Notes: a model not told the origin generated them from the sequence alone. Positions 24,630-36,984 are shown, numbered from the stretch's first letter. The stretch is 64,000 nt of DNA from Sindora glabra (GCA_020226215.1 CM035226.1:63573455-63637454), one strand, 5' to 3'. Numbers and translations: made by a program.

Positions 24630-25146
24630 AAACTATCACAGATCATATAAATTTATACAAATTTTTCCTAAATCCTATATCATAATTTCACAATATAAAT
24701 TATAATAATCAATATAAAATAAAAATTCTTCTCCGATTGTAGAATATATGCTTATAATAACTAATAAAAATTACAATATAAATACAAAAATTATAAAAAT
24801 AATAACCAGTACAAATCCCAAACTATCACAAATCATATAAATTTATATAATTTTTTCCTAAATCCTAAATTATCATTTCACATTATAAATCATAATAATC
24901 AACATAAAATATAAATTCTTCTCCTACTGTAAAATATATTCTTATAATAACAATTAAAAATTATTGTATAAACACAAAAAATATAAAAAAACTAATCAAT
25001 AAAAATTACAAACTATCACAGATAATTTCATATCATAAATCATAATAATCAACATAGAATAAAAATTTTCCTAACACTATAAAATATATTCTCATAATAA
25101 CTAATAAAAATTATAATATAAATACGCAAATTATAAAAATACTAAC
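24630..25146. repeat. 190 bp tandem repeat, about 2.7 copies
   Basis: Units open with AAACTATCACA at 24,630, 24,820 and 25,010, exactly 190 bases apart. Each contains TTTCACATTATAAATCATAA, AATCAACATAAAATA, AAATATATTCTTATAATAAC and TATAAAAATACTAACC. The last unit has lost some 50 bases and ends at the putative splice donor of the leader. Confidence 0.85.
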
Positions 25147-25333
25147 CAAGGAAGAGCCGAAAGAAGATCAGAATGGAAAATGGTGCGAACGGCTTTGAAA
25201 AGAAAAGGAAGGAGGTGCTGCAAAGAGAAGAGAAGAGGTGCAGGCTGCAAGGTAGGGAGGTAGGGTTTGTGTTTGTGTTGCAACTGGGAGAAGGCTTGTG
25301 TTTGTGCTGCACTGCAGAGAAGGGGGAAGGGAA

Positions 25334-25339
25334 TTTATA
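25334..25339 (-). promoter_or_regulatory. candidate TATA box of the MULE transposase gene
   Basis: On the minus strand this reads CTCTATAAATTCCC, a good plant TATA context. It lies about 300 bases inside the right end and is followed by a C/T-rich stretch (CTTCCCCCTTCTCTGCAG) and ACAAACACAA repeats typical of a 5' UTR. It points toward the transposase. Transcription start not determined. Confidence 0.6.
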
Positions 25340-25349
25340 GAGGCCAGGA

Positions 25350-25562
25350 GGTGCTAAATCAAACGGCGCCTCCAAGAATTTAAAATTCAAACGGGGGGTG
25401 CCACTTGAAATGGCGCCTCCAGCAATGGGGTGCCACCTTGTATGGCGCCTCCAAGCTGGGGGCACCTTTCAAACTGGTGCTCCCTTGAATTTTCCTCCTG
25501 TAGAAGCGCCACACCATTTGGCACCTCGGGGTCCTGCATACACCATTTTGAATGGCGCCCTG
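25350..25562. repeat. cluster of six ~21 bp palindromic motifs near the right end of the MULE
   Basis: Imperfect palindromes of the form GGTGCCA-N-TGGCGCC recur. Examples are GGTGCTAAATCAAACGGCGCC (25,350), GGTGCCACTTGAAATGGCGCC (25,397), GGTGCCACCTTGTATGGCGCC (25,429), GGCACCTTTCAAACTGGTGC (25,461), GCGCCACACCATTTGGCACC (25,506) and CACCATTTTGAATGGCGCC (25,541), usually followed by TCC. Related blocks lie just inside the left TIR and in the nested element. Subterminal motif clusters often serve as transposase binding sites; here that is inference. Confidence 0.85.
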
Positions 25563-25641
25563 CGTACGTTGATAAATTATTTCAAAACTACGGTAAAACA
25601 GAAAAAAGTTTGTAAAATATTCGTATATCGGTATTTTTGCC
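25540..25641. repeat. right terminal inverted repeat of the MULE
   Basis: The reverse complement begins GGCAAAAATACCGATATACG, almost the start of the nested element (GGCAAAAGTACCGATTTACT) and recognisably that of the left TIR. It abuts the right copy of the 9 bp duplication. Confidence 0.85.
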
Positions 25642-25650
25642 GCCTGAAAG
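25642..25650. repeat. right 9 bp target-site duplication GCCTGAAAG
   Basis: Exact copy of 14,643-14,651 at the other end of the 10,990 bp element. Confidence 0.92.
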
Positions 25651-25757
25651 CTATATATGTTGCTAGCGTGCATAGACAAATTTAATATCCCTTTCATACA
25701 TATTTGATTTGGATAACATAGGTGACAAGGCAACGAATAATTTTGATTTAAATTTAG

Positions 25758-26030
25758 GCTCGTTTGTTTCATTGGAAAATATTTTTTGTAAAATATAATT
25801 ATAAAAATGATAATATAAAGGAAAGTATATTATTTATTTAATATTAAATATAAAGAATTTAGAAAAAATAACTTCTCCTATTTTAAAAAGAAATTTTCTT
25901 TCCTCCATTTTTAAGCTTTTAGATATTATTATTTTTAATTATTAATATAAATAGTATATCAATATTTCATTAGTTTATAAATAAATGATATTTTCTTATA
26001 GAAAATACTTTCCGACAAAACAAATGAAGT
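25758..26030. mobile_element. MITE of about 270 bp
   Basis: The left end reads GCTCGTTTGTTTCATTGG and then AAAATATTTTTT. The right end in reverse complement reads ACTTCATTTGTTTTGTCGG and then AAAGTATTTTC. The interior is AT-rich and non-coding with a TTATTTAATATTAAATATAA block. The form is that of a hAT-like MITE; no clear target duplication was found. A similar fragment sits at 5,488-5,627. Confidence 0.6.
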
Positions 26031-26526
26031 AGAAAATATAAAAGAAAAATAATGTCTCAAGAATGTCTAGCACCATTATACTATCAAGATTATCAGTTGT
26101 GCATATGGTATTTTCATAGGAATATACAATCATAGAGAAAGAAAAATTTATTTATACTATTTATTTGTGAAAAAAAATTATATTATATTAGCACTAAAAA
26201 TGTAATGATACTCTTTTACAATTTTTATTGAGTGCGTTATTTTTTTCATTTTAGCAACATAATTTTCTATATCTAAAATAATTAATTTTTCTTAAAAATT
26301 AATTTTTTGACAGATCAAATTATTAAATAAAAAATATACTTGAAAAAAGTTATATAAAAGTACCGCTAAGTTTTAGGTATAAACATAGCACTAAGGTCAC
26401 AAATCACACTAATTCAAATTCTGAAGATTCCAAAAATATCCATTGAAAAGTATGTAGGGAGATAATTTAACATTGATAGATTAGATCATACCATGTGCTC
26501 CACACCTTGTAAACATTAGGAATAGT
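26031..26526. other. AT-rich spacer
   Basis: No open frame of note and no repeat structure that I can delimit. Confidence 0.4.
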
Positions 26527-27690
26527 CAAAAGGTGAAATAACTTCCTTGAAATTTCATACCGTTCAAATAACACCCCTAAACTTTATTGAAAAATGAAAA
26601 CGTTTCCATTGGTTAAAAGTAACAGAGCATGTGCTCTCAGGGGGGAAAACAAAAAACCAATACTTTGAAATAAGCAATTTCGTTTTCCTTGAATTCTACT
26701 GGTATTAGGCTATTGTTTCTGTAAATTTGCTCAATTCCAATCTCATCTGCTGAGTTTTCTCGATTTCTTGTGTTGTTCTTAGAAAAAAGAATAAAAAATC
26801 GAAGTAACGAACGAGTTAGAGAGTTTTCTCTGTTTTGAAGTCTTGTTTAATCAAATTTTTTGCCATTAAAATCATTCCCTATGAAATCTGATCCCCTTTG
26901 TCACCTCTTTTCCGTATGGGTCCCTATCCTACGGTCAATCCCTTATCATTGCCATCGACACTAATAAGGGGAAAAAAATGGAAAACTCAATGAAGCTCCA
27001 ATTCTTCAATGAAAACAACAATGGCTGCAACAAGGAAATGAGAGCGATTCAAATTAATAAAACATATTCTAATGAAAAATCACAACTTTTCTGTTTCTAG
27101 AGGGAAAAAAAAAAAAGGTTTCGGAGAATTAGAATCAAATTTAAAACTGTTTGCATATGTAATTAAATTGAATACTGTGGAAGCAAAGTTCGGGATGGAT
27201 GAATAAAAAGAGCTAGAAAGGGAGGTAATGAAGTTCGCACTAGAAACTAGTTCATCCAATGATAATTGAAATGGTTGAGGTTTTCTGTGATGCTGCTTTA
27301 ATTTGCGTCTCTGTCAATGAAATTAAACCTAAATTTCTTAAATGAGTGATGTGAACCAATAAAGTTTTTTCTACTTTCATGGCTTTTACCACAAATGCTA
27401 TCTTTCAAATTCCTTCATTTCATTTTTGGCTTAACCCCTTTTTTTTTTAAGTAGAGTTCCGTCCGATTTTTATGTTTGCTCTTTTTCATCCATTTTCCTT
27501 TAACCATAGCAATTCTAGAGAAAATCGCATCATTACGGATGGCTCACGTGAGTGTGTTCTGTTTCTTTTAACCCAGAAAGTAACATTTTTATTTATTTAT
27601 TTTTTAGAGTTTAAGGAAGTTATTTGTAATGTTTGAAAGTTTAAGAACACTATTTGATGCAAAGCATTACTTTAAGGGGGCTTATATGTA
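26527..27690. mobile_element. candidate non-autonomous DNA element with long inverted ends
   Basis: The left 110 bases contain AAATAACTTCCTTGAAATTT, AACACCCCTAAACTTTATT and GGTTAAAAGTAACAGAGCAT. The reverse complement of about 27,545-27,690 contains AAATAACTTCCTTAAACTC, ATAAAAATGTTACTTTCTGG and GTTAAAAGAAACAGAACACA in the same order. The ~900 bp interior is mixed. A less AT-rich part near 26,880-27,010 could be captured gene sequence, but I cannot identify it. Exact ends and target duplication were not determined. Confidence 0.45.
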
Positions 27691-29574
27691 ACTAGAATAA
27701 AACTTGTGTGATGCATGGGTTGCAATTTTTTTTAAACTCCAAATTAAAGATTTAATTAATCATGTTTATGATTTTAAACTAAAAATAACTTCTCCCTTTT
27801 TCATACTCTTTAACTAATTAAGGATATTTTTAAGAGACATGTTATATGTAGCGACACTTATTTTCAAATTTATATTACCAATCGAATCCAAATATCAAAT
27901 ATTTAAGGAATGGAAAAAAATAATACTAAGATATCTATGTAATTTCGTTATTTAGCAATGATAAAAAAAAATAGAATATGAGTTAAGCACACATGATCGA
28001 GTGATTTATGATTATTTTATTCTAAAATTTCTCCTATTAATATGTTATAGTTCTATATCAATTGTTACACATGTATTACAATTAAATTTTAATGTTATTT
28101 AACAGCATCTGTCTAACTGTATTTGATTCACAGCTATAAGGTTAACACAATAAATATTATTTTTTAATAATTTAAAAAATATAATTAATGTTATTTAGTT
28201 TTAAAGATAATCATTGTATATATATTATGGAACCAAATTTTTAATGAGTTTGGATTCATATTTTTTTAATTTGAATAATATATTTCTAGATAAGTATTAA
28301 TAATTATCTCTTTTAAAAAATAAAATTAATATGATCTAAAGGATCTAAATATGTGGTTTTATTTTGGTAATTTTCTTAATCTATGAGAAAAATATTAGTA
28401 ACCACTACAGATCTATTCATTAATTGATAGATTAAATTATGATAAAGAAAAAAATATATGGAGCCACATGTATATAACAAATGCATAGTGTGACAAGAAA
28501 AAAGGTGATTAGTTTGAATTATCAATTGTTAAAGAAAAATTATCTTCTATTCATTTGCAATCACTTCCTTTATTATGAATTAACACTTCTAACTCTAAAA
28601 TATAGCTCATCATTGCACAACCTTTAATTGTCTTATAAAATATCATATTATAAATTAATTAATTTTTAATACTAGGTGAAAGATTTATATTGTTTAGTAG
28701 AATATTCAAAATAATTAAACAATTATCATATGATTCCTTAATTCATATTATGGATCAAATAATCATATTAGAATAACTTTAAATGAATTTTCATATTGAA
28801 TTTAACCTTACTGAATAAAATTTGGGTATTTTCAGGGAAGTGAGGAAGTCAATCCTTTACTAAGTTACGCATTAAATCATTAAACCGCAATTTTCACAAG
28901 TTCAACTGAAATTAAATATTTTGAGGTCAAATGACATAGAAGGACAGCCATTCACAATTTGAAAAATTACTAGATTTTTAAAACTTGAAATTTACAATTT
29001 TAGGATTAAAAATCTATACGTCTAATTTAGGTGTTAGGGGAAGTTATACACGAAAAACTAAAAGTGCAGTTATCAGTTTTCACATTTCAAACACCAAGAT
29101 TTCATAAAAGTGGTATATTCGAGATGAAAAGCCATATTGAAAACCGTCATCTAGTATCTAAAAACTAATGTTGTCTTCAGCTTGAGTAAGTAAAGAGATA
29201 AATACAATCTAACATTAAACAAACATTATAAGAAGGGATTGAAAAAGATTTTGAAATAGATGAATAATAATCCAAACATTTCAAATTAGAGAAAAAATGA
29301 AATCAACAAATCTAAACATAGATAATAATCCAAAAAAATTGAAATTATAAAATTGAAACTTTCCAAAAGAAAAATAAAAACAACTCAATGATTTGAGAAA
29401 TTACTACAACTGAGGTTAATAAAATCTAGTGGTGGAAGAATAAAGACTCGAACTAATTAGTGCTAGGCTGAGATGGTTATCGTTTGGTGAGCAATAGTAA
29501 CATAAAGTAATAATCTAAGAAAAGAAAGCCATGTAGTAACAACTTGAAACAAAAGGAAAAAGAAATGCAAAATT

Positions 29575-29577
<3 letters not shown>
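27691..29577. other. AT-rich intergenic DNA, nothing recognised
   Basis: No coding potential with a known domain, no delimited repeat. It ends at a long (TA)n tract. Confidence 0.45.

Positions 29578-29662
<85 letters not shown>
29578..29662. repeat. (TA)n microsatellite, about 42 units
   Basis: Uninterrupted TA dinucleotides. The longest pure dinucleotide tract in the window. Confidence 0.97.
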
Positions 29663-29665
<3 letters not shown>

Positions 29666-31089
29666 AAAATGCAATAATACATCAAATGAATTTGTACCCA
29701 AACAAATTTCTTAATATTAAGTGATTTTCTATGAAAATAAAAGAGAAAAGTTTCAATAATTGTTACAATTGGAAATTAAGTAGAGTGAAAACATAAGAAA
29801 TCATTGCAAGAAATCAATGATATTATTCCTAAAAGAAATTGAAATTAGTCAAATTTCTCCCAAAGGAAAATGTGAAAGCATCAGCAAAGAAAATCTACAA
29901 AATACCTTCAAAATAGAAATGAAATTAGTAAAATTTTTTTGAAAGAAAAACATAAATGCATCAAGGAAAAGTGGTGTGCATCGCTCAAGGAGAGAAAGTT
30001 TTGGCTTATCCATTGGTAAGTGATGTGCACTCTAATACAGGAGAAAATGCATCAGTGGCGAGCTTGATACAATGTCACAACTAATATATAATTAGGGATA
30101 TTTTCAATTCCCAACAAATCAAATTGATTTAGGCATACAACATCATTTGATTAGTTAAGGCAATACTATTTTTGAAGTATTTTTATATCAATTTATTTCA
30201 AGACTTTTTTTTTAAAGAAAACTTGCTTTTAAATAAAAATATAAATTAAAAAGTAATAAATAATATGGAATATTTCAATAAATAATTTTATTAGTTTATT
30301 TTAGAATTTCTTGTCGCTATTGCATCAATGAATTCACCTTGTCTTTTGCAAAATAAAATAATAAAATATTATTAAAATGATTGGCCCAAATCCTCTAGTA
30401 AGAGCAGATAAGAATTTTTTTCTAATAAAATTTGTTGTTACTATTTTTACTAAACTGTAATCAAATTATTATTCATCCAGGAAACTGACGCAACAAATAA
30501 AAAAGTATTCAAAATAGCAAACATGCTCAACTATTACTAATACAAAAATATATTTTATTTTTAATTTTTATTACTTTATATTCCACACACCATTTTCTTA
30601 TTTTTATTTTCTTTATTGTATTTTTTTCTTATACTTACTTCTATTATTTATAACTCATATGCTATTATCCTTAAATAATATAAACATAACATAAGATATA
30701 TTGTTTTTTTACTGAAATATTTTAAATAAGTTAAAAATTTTATATAACAAATTAATTCATTATATATTCTATTTTTAATAAACATAATTAAAATAAAATT
30801 TATTTATTTTAAATTCTAATATTATTTTCTTGATATCAAATTTTAAATGCTATATTATAAATTAGATTTATTTCTAATTCTTATTGCATTATAATTTTGA
30901 AGCTTTTTTTGTCACATTATACGTTTTTCTTTTTTTTTTTAATTTATACATTTTATATTAAAGTTCTAACTTATTTAAAATATTCTTTCAATAAAAAATA
31001 CTTGCACATTATATGTGAAGAAGAATTTGATTTAAAGAAACTTTTTCCAATAAATGTAGAAAGAAAACTTATAATATCAAAAATATTAA
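29663..31089. other. AT-rich intergenic DNA
   Basis: No gene recognised. A 67-codon plus-strand open frame at 30,897-31,100 is rich in Phe, Lys and Tyr, as expected by chance in AT-rich DNA. Confidence 0.4.
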
Positions 31090-31960
31090 AATTTAAATAA
31101 ATAAATTTTATTTTAAGTTTCAAAAATTTTTATCTAAAAATGGCATAATACTACTTAGTATTAGCATTTAAATTATAAACAATAGGAGTGGGTATTAAAA
31201 AAAAAGAAAAATATGTAATGAAGCGAATATAAAAAAGAAATGAAACAATGTATGAATTGTAAAAAAAATTTAAAAATATATAAGTAAATAATTCAATCAA
31301 ATTAAAGTTTTAATTTATTTAAAATATTTTTATAATAAAAATAAAATATATCATATTATATCTATACTATTTAATAATATTGATGATTAAGATATAAATA
31401 GATGGAATGGACATGAAAAAAATACACAATAGTGCAAATAAAAAGACGGATAATGATATGTGAGCCATAAAGTAAGAATAGTTAAAAATAAAATATGTAA
31501 TTAATCAATTTAATTAAATTAAAATTTTAAGTTATTCAAAACATTTTTATAATAACAATAAAATATATCATATTATTTTTATATTATTTAGTGATATTAG
31601 TAATTGAATAGTAAATAACATGTGTGGACATGAGAAAAGAAAAAAAAAATTGCAATAAAACAAATAAAAAGAAAAGAAACAATGTGTAAACTACAAAGTA
31701 ATAAGAGATAAAAATAAAATGAGTTAATTAAATACATTAAGTTAATTCCTTAACTTATTTTAAATATTTTTATAAAATAGAAATTTAACTATCTTATATC
31801 TATGCTTGCTACTAAATGAAATTGTCATTTAAGTTATAAATAATAGTTGATAAAAAATGCAATAAGGTGGAAAAAAAAGATAGATAGTACATAAGTTATA
31901 AAATTAAAACAAATGTAATAATTTAGAAAAAATGATGTATAAAATTTATAAAGTAATATA
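31090..31960. repeat. degenerate ~220 bp tandem array, about four units
   Basis: Units open with a block like AAATTAAAGTTTTAATTTATT followed by AAAATATTTTTATAATAAAAATA and ATATATCATATTATATCTATA, at about 31,300, 31,521 and 31,738. A more diverged unit precedes them from about 31,100. Each also holds a GGACATGAGAAAAAA-type block and a purine-rich AATAAAAAGA tract. Heavily diverged and non-coding. Confidence 0.65.
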
Positions 31961-34900
31961 AAAATTAAAAAAGGATTTAAAATTCTAAAAGAAAAAGAAG
32001 TGCGAAATTAAAAAAAATAAATTTGAGTAATAGATGAGCATACATTAAGAGTAAAAGGGAGAAAAATAGTATAAAAGGGAAACATGGTGTAAGGAAGAAA
32101 GTAATTATTATAAAGATATAATTGTAAAATAAAATGAAAATTTTGGAGAAACAAATTCTTTCCTGAGCCAACGCTCAACAAAAATAAGGTGCAAACTATG
32201 GTGCACCATGTCATTAAAGGTTAAGACTTGTTAAGCTAATAGAGATGGGAAGAGGCAACTTGAAACATAATAATTATGGAATGACTCTAATAAATTCTAT
32301 AATTTATAAAAATGCAATTGGGTCCCATTAACTCAATAGGGCAACCCATGTAGAGAATTAAGTCTTAGAAACTGAGAAGTAGAAAGCATGGTTGTGCAAT
32401 TATGCTTAAGAAGCTTATCAACAAAGCCAACAAGGTGGCCCTACAAAATGAAAAGTGTGCAAATGCCATAGATTTCAGTGGGAGGTCATCAAAAGTTTGC
32501 ACAGTAGGAATTGCTACAAGATGGAAGATAGGTAACAATCATTTAAATTTATTATATTTGAATGCTAAAATATACACCCTCATTTTACAATATTGCAGAG
32601 ATTGAAGTTATGGCAAACAAAGTGTAAACATTGATTGTCTAATTTATTAGTAAACTGCAATTATTGGCTGGATCTTTAAATAAGAAGTCATTTGCTAGTA
32701 GTCTATCCCATAAGTTTAGTAACTAGAAGATAAACATGATGCTCAATGCATGGTTATAAAGGTTAATTTGTCAAAACTGATATTAGGTTAATATAGCATG
32801 TATGAAGTTAATTGATATGAAACCAAATTGGTTATAAATGTTAATGAGTTGATGCATGACGTGATGACAGATGAGGTAGTTTATAGAGCTGCAATAGGCA
32901 ACATGGGTTTAACAAAAATCAATGACAAGTGATTGATCTTGTTTTTATGTTCATTGTCTATGTGATAATTTTCTAAATCATGTTAGCAATCATTTTGTTT
33001 AGAAGTTCTACTTATCTATTTTTGAATTTCATTTTATCTCCAATTTGAGAGTTAAAATATGATCCCATGAAGAACAAACTTGATACTTATTTTCTTGGCT
33101 AAGTTTTTTCAACTTTTTTTTCACTATAGTCTTAGGTTTATGTTATTTATTAGTTAAGAAGTTTTTACAAAGTGATAGAGTATTAGTTTACTTTTGATGA
33201 ACATTTTGAAGCTAGTTGACTATAACTAATTCAAATTAATAGTTTTAGAATTTAGCATAAACCATGATATGTTTTGTTTTAGTTAGTTTTGCTTAGTGAA
33301 ATGACCCAAATGATATGCATTCATGTAGGTATTTTGAGGTAGTGACATTTCTTTTAGGCCTTTGACTTGGTTGGGATTCTATAATGAGTGATAGTGTTAA
33401 AGTTAGAACATGGCTTCATCTTATTAAGGACATTAGATTGAATTATGGGTTCTAGGTTTTAATACTCTTAATTCATGTACTTTCTATTTTCAGTCTAGGT
33501 TAGTAGGATTTAGTCATTAGGTAGTGGTAAATATATATATGACCCTTAAATTAAATCATTCTTGTAATCTAAGTATTTTCAATGAGCTCTTTACAGTTAA
33601 TTGTTCCATGAATTCTTATGTAATTTTATGATTCTTAGGGTTGAAGGTAGAGAAATGGAATGTTTTAATGCTTCCATTGCTTTCTCACAATCTTTCATTT
33701 CAAAGGGTAAAGGGAGGCATTTTGTTGTCTATGGACAATGATATACAATTTTATAGAAACAAACCTTCATTATTGATAGAAATATGCATTCGATTGTTTA
33801 TAATAACATGTGGCTCTATTGGATTTCAAATTTTTGACTATCTATAGTATTTACTACCAATTAATAATGAAGAATATGATTTTTGAAATGTAATGTGAAT
33901 ATAGTGAGCTATGGATATTTACAAAAATAGTAGTAATCCCTTCTAGAGTATGTAATCCATATTTACAAAGAAATAATCAACATTGTCTTCTACTTTCCAG
34001 AGTAGGTAGTCATCTATTCTTGTTTTACTTAGCACTTCTGTACTAGCTTTACATTGATAATATATGAAATACCTACTACTTTCTAGAATGATATACTTTC
34101 ATATCAACTTTAGTTGGGTAAATGATTTATGAGTTAGAAACTTTTTGTTCAATTTACTTATGACTAAAGGGAGGGGTTGGATATCACTATTTTCAAGAAG
34201 CATAAGCAATTATCTAATATTTTCTTAAATACTAATGTTGCACTCTATTTTATACCTCACACAAGTTTACTTCGAGACCTGAAGTTGAACTATAGATTTC
34301 ACATTCTTCAATTCAAAAATATGATAGAGTGCTAAACCCTATTGGGGATAGTATTAAATAAGTAATTATACTTTTTAGATTTATATAATTTACTTCTAGC
34401 ATTGCCATTAGTTGTGATCATTCTCTTTAACGTGAGTGGTGTTTGTTACATTCACTAATGTGACTAAACAACTTCTCTTTAACATTTGACATAGGATGAA
34501 TTATGTTAAACTCATTAATTAGTCAGATAAAGGAGAAATTTCTTGGAAGAAGTTCAATTCCAAGGCATTAAAGCTTCATAAAAACTAAACTAATCTTACA
34601 CACTTAAGGAATTTGGAGAATTTCCAAACCTAAAAAATAAATTGTTATTATATATGTTTCTCTTTTTCTTATTGTGTTCATGCTACTAGGAGGTCAATAA
34701 TTTCTTCTTAGATTGCGACTCACTAATTATATATGAAAGCTTAATCAATGATGTTATTGATCTTTTGAAATTGATATTATAAAAGATATGACTTTTTATT
34801 GGAAATATTTCATCATTTTAGGTTAATAGTAAACAATTCACTAGATGGTAATGTTTCTTCCACCCTTTGGTAGAATAGGACTATAAATGAAGCCTTTTTC

Positions 34901-36984
34901 TTCCCTTAATATGTATTAAGAAGAGAAATAAACAAATTGTGCATGTATGTATGGCATCTTGCAAGTGCCTTGTTATGTTTAATCGTTATATCATTTGTAT
35001 CTCTTGTATTCTTGCTTTTAACTTATGTACTTTTATTTGTCTAAGCAATAATGTATGAAGTTGTGGTTTCTCTTTAGCTAAGTATTTCATGGTTCAATGC
35101 TAAATTGCTATTTTGGTAGTTTATACTATAATCTAAAGTTTTAATATTTTAAGGATGAGATACTAGTGTTTTTATTTTACATCCCCAAAATATAATCAAG
35201 TTCTCATAATTTCCATTTATAGCCAATACTAAATGTCCTAATCTTAAGTAGTATGTGGAAAAAAGCTTAGCTAGTTATATGGAAATATAGTAACCTAAAT
35301 GTCAGACTCTATGGTATTAAGTGCATATTCATATTGTGTAGACTAGTTATGATATATAAAAAGGGATTTCTCATCAAGTATATTGGCAAAAATTAAAAGT
35401 AATTTAGAATGACAAGGGATGGTTAGCTTATGTGAGAGAATCAAAGAAAATTACTAAAGTGTGTAAGTGTCATAAGTTATAATTTCCAAAAGAGAAATTG
35501 TAAAATTCCCTTATCCACTTAAACTTTGAGTAATCTTGGACTTAATTAAGGATATCTTAAGTTTTGAAGTTAGCAGTCTTTGTAAAGCTTTGATTATTTC
35601 AATAATGTTTGCTAGTTAAAGGGAAAACTTTTTTATATGAAACTAGTTAACTTCTTATTGTTCAAACAACATGATGAAAAATATATAGTATTTTTAAGGC
35701 CTTGATTATTGCTATTATTTTAATTCCTAAGGTTACTATACTTCTAATATATAGTATTGTCTTCTCTATTAATGAATTTTCATTTCTATATGTTCTTATC
35801 AAGGTTGAAATTTAGGGTCTAACATCAGCAAAAAGGATTAGACAACTATCTTCCAACACCTTTGATGACTTTTCAAGTGTCACTAATAAAAGCATAGATT
35901 TGCTTTTAGTCTATATGATATTTGAGATTCAATTTCAAATCCTTTGATGTTTGCATCCCCATTTTGCTCAAGTTGTCATTTCCCTCCTATGCATAATTTT
36001 CTTGGTCTATTATATAATTTGATTATACATTATACCTTACATAGCAATGGAATTATCATCATTAGCATTTAATCTTAAAATTTGTTGCCCTATAATGCTA
36101 AGAGTTCAATACTTATAATGTAAATCACTGTAATTTATAGGGAGCATTATTTGCAACTATTTAAGTTAAATTGTAACAATTACACTTCATACCACTATTT
36201 CTTCTATTATACTTCATGAGTACATAAATCTATAAGAGCATGAAACTAATAAATGTAGGTGCTTGACTAGCTTTCAATTCTACATATGTAATTGATTCTT
36301 AGCTTAGCATTTATATTGGAAAGGAAAATTTTATGTTTAGATGTCAAGCCATTGGACTTTCAACTTCTAGCATTATTAGTATGTTGCAAACTCACAATAT
36401 TATATCATGATTAACAGTTATTTCCTAGTGTTGTTGTAGAAATATTGATTCCTCTCACTTTATTGTAGCTATTATTGCATTTCCTAAGAAAAGTCATGAT
36501 ATGACAATTATACTCCTAATTTTTCTTATTATGTTCACAAACTTAAATTTCATCTTGATTTTTTACTTTTTAAGTTAATATTGGCATTATAAGTTAATTG
36601 ATTGTGTTAAGTTTATTATCATCAACCAAGTAATAAGGCAAGTGAGAAAAATTATGACATATCTATGGAAACATGATTCATCTCATCTAGAGCTAATGCT
36701 TATGGCTAGGATTTTATTAAAGCTAAGGAGGATGATTTTGATGATGTAGCTAGTTTACATAATAGCCATCACTTTTTTTTCTTCTAATTTTACATATGAC
36801 AAAACATGGATGGATTACTTGTTATCCTTTTTTGCTAGTATTGTTTCTTAAATTATGTTAAAGAAAGTACATTTTGGAATCTATTAGTTTCTATGCAATG
36901 TATAATTGGTATGTTTTTGGCCGGATACTTTTATTTGCATGATTTAAAAAGGGTGCCTCAAAATTTATATATTTTAAAGAAATT
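31961..36984. other. about 5 kb with no recognised gene
   Basis: Somewhat less repetitive than its surroundings, but no open frame above 70 codons carries a domain I know. Short frames at 32,402-32,605 and 33,641-33,847 (plus strand) are unassigned. A motif GGTGCAAACTATGGTGCACC at 32,188-32,207 resembles one at about 40,400. Confidence 0.4.

Larger units (their letters stand above)
22053..25147 (-). other. probable 5' leader intron of the MULE transposase (about 3.1 kb)
   Basis: Between the promoter-like region at the right TIR and the transposase start there is only AT-rich non-coding DNA. A donor-like site (CTTG then GTTAGTATTT) sits at 25,147/25,146 and an acceptor (TGTTTTGCAG) ends at 22,054. 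The ATG follows 14 bases later. An intron in the 5' UTR is the simplest reading, but it is inferred from signals only. The interval also holds a ~190 bp tandem array at its 5' end and a related diverged segment at about 23,000-23,380. Confidence 0.45.
14652..25641 (-). mobile_element. complete Mutator-like element with transposase and plant mobile domain genes, 10,990 bp
   Basis: The ends are defined by a perfect 9 bp target duplication and by long inverted ends of about 100 bases. The left end begins GGTTAAAGTATC. The right end, reverse-complemented, begins GGCAAAAATACC. Both then pass through TTTTAC-GTTGTT-like blocks to TTATCAAAATACGC or TTATCAACGTACGC. Inside, on the minus strand and in this order, are a leader region near the right end, a MuDR-type transposase (22,039-19,266) and a plant mobile domain gene (18,995-16,475). 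Both genes carry in-frame stops and frameshifts, so this copy cannot now transpose by itself. A 533 bp relative is nested at 15,661-16,193. Association of PMD genes with MULEs is known in plants. What is seen here is one bounded copy with both genes. Confidence 0.92.

Noticed and set aside
25142..25772. Several overlapping open frames of 60-130 codons on both strands
   Set aside because: They cover the MULE leader, palindrome cluster and TIR. They are low-complexity translations of repeated GGTGCC/GGCGCC motifs.
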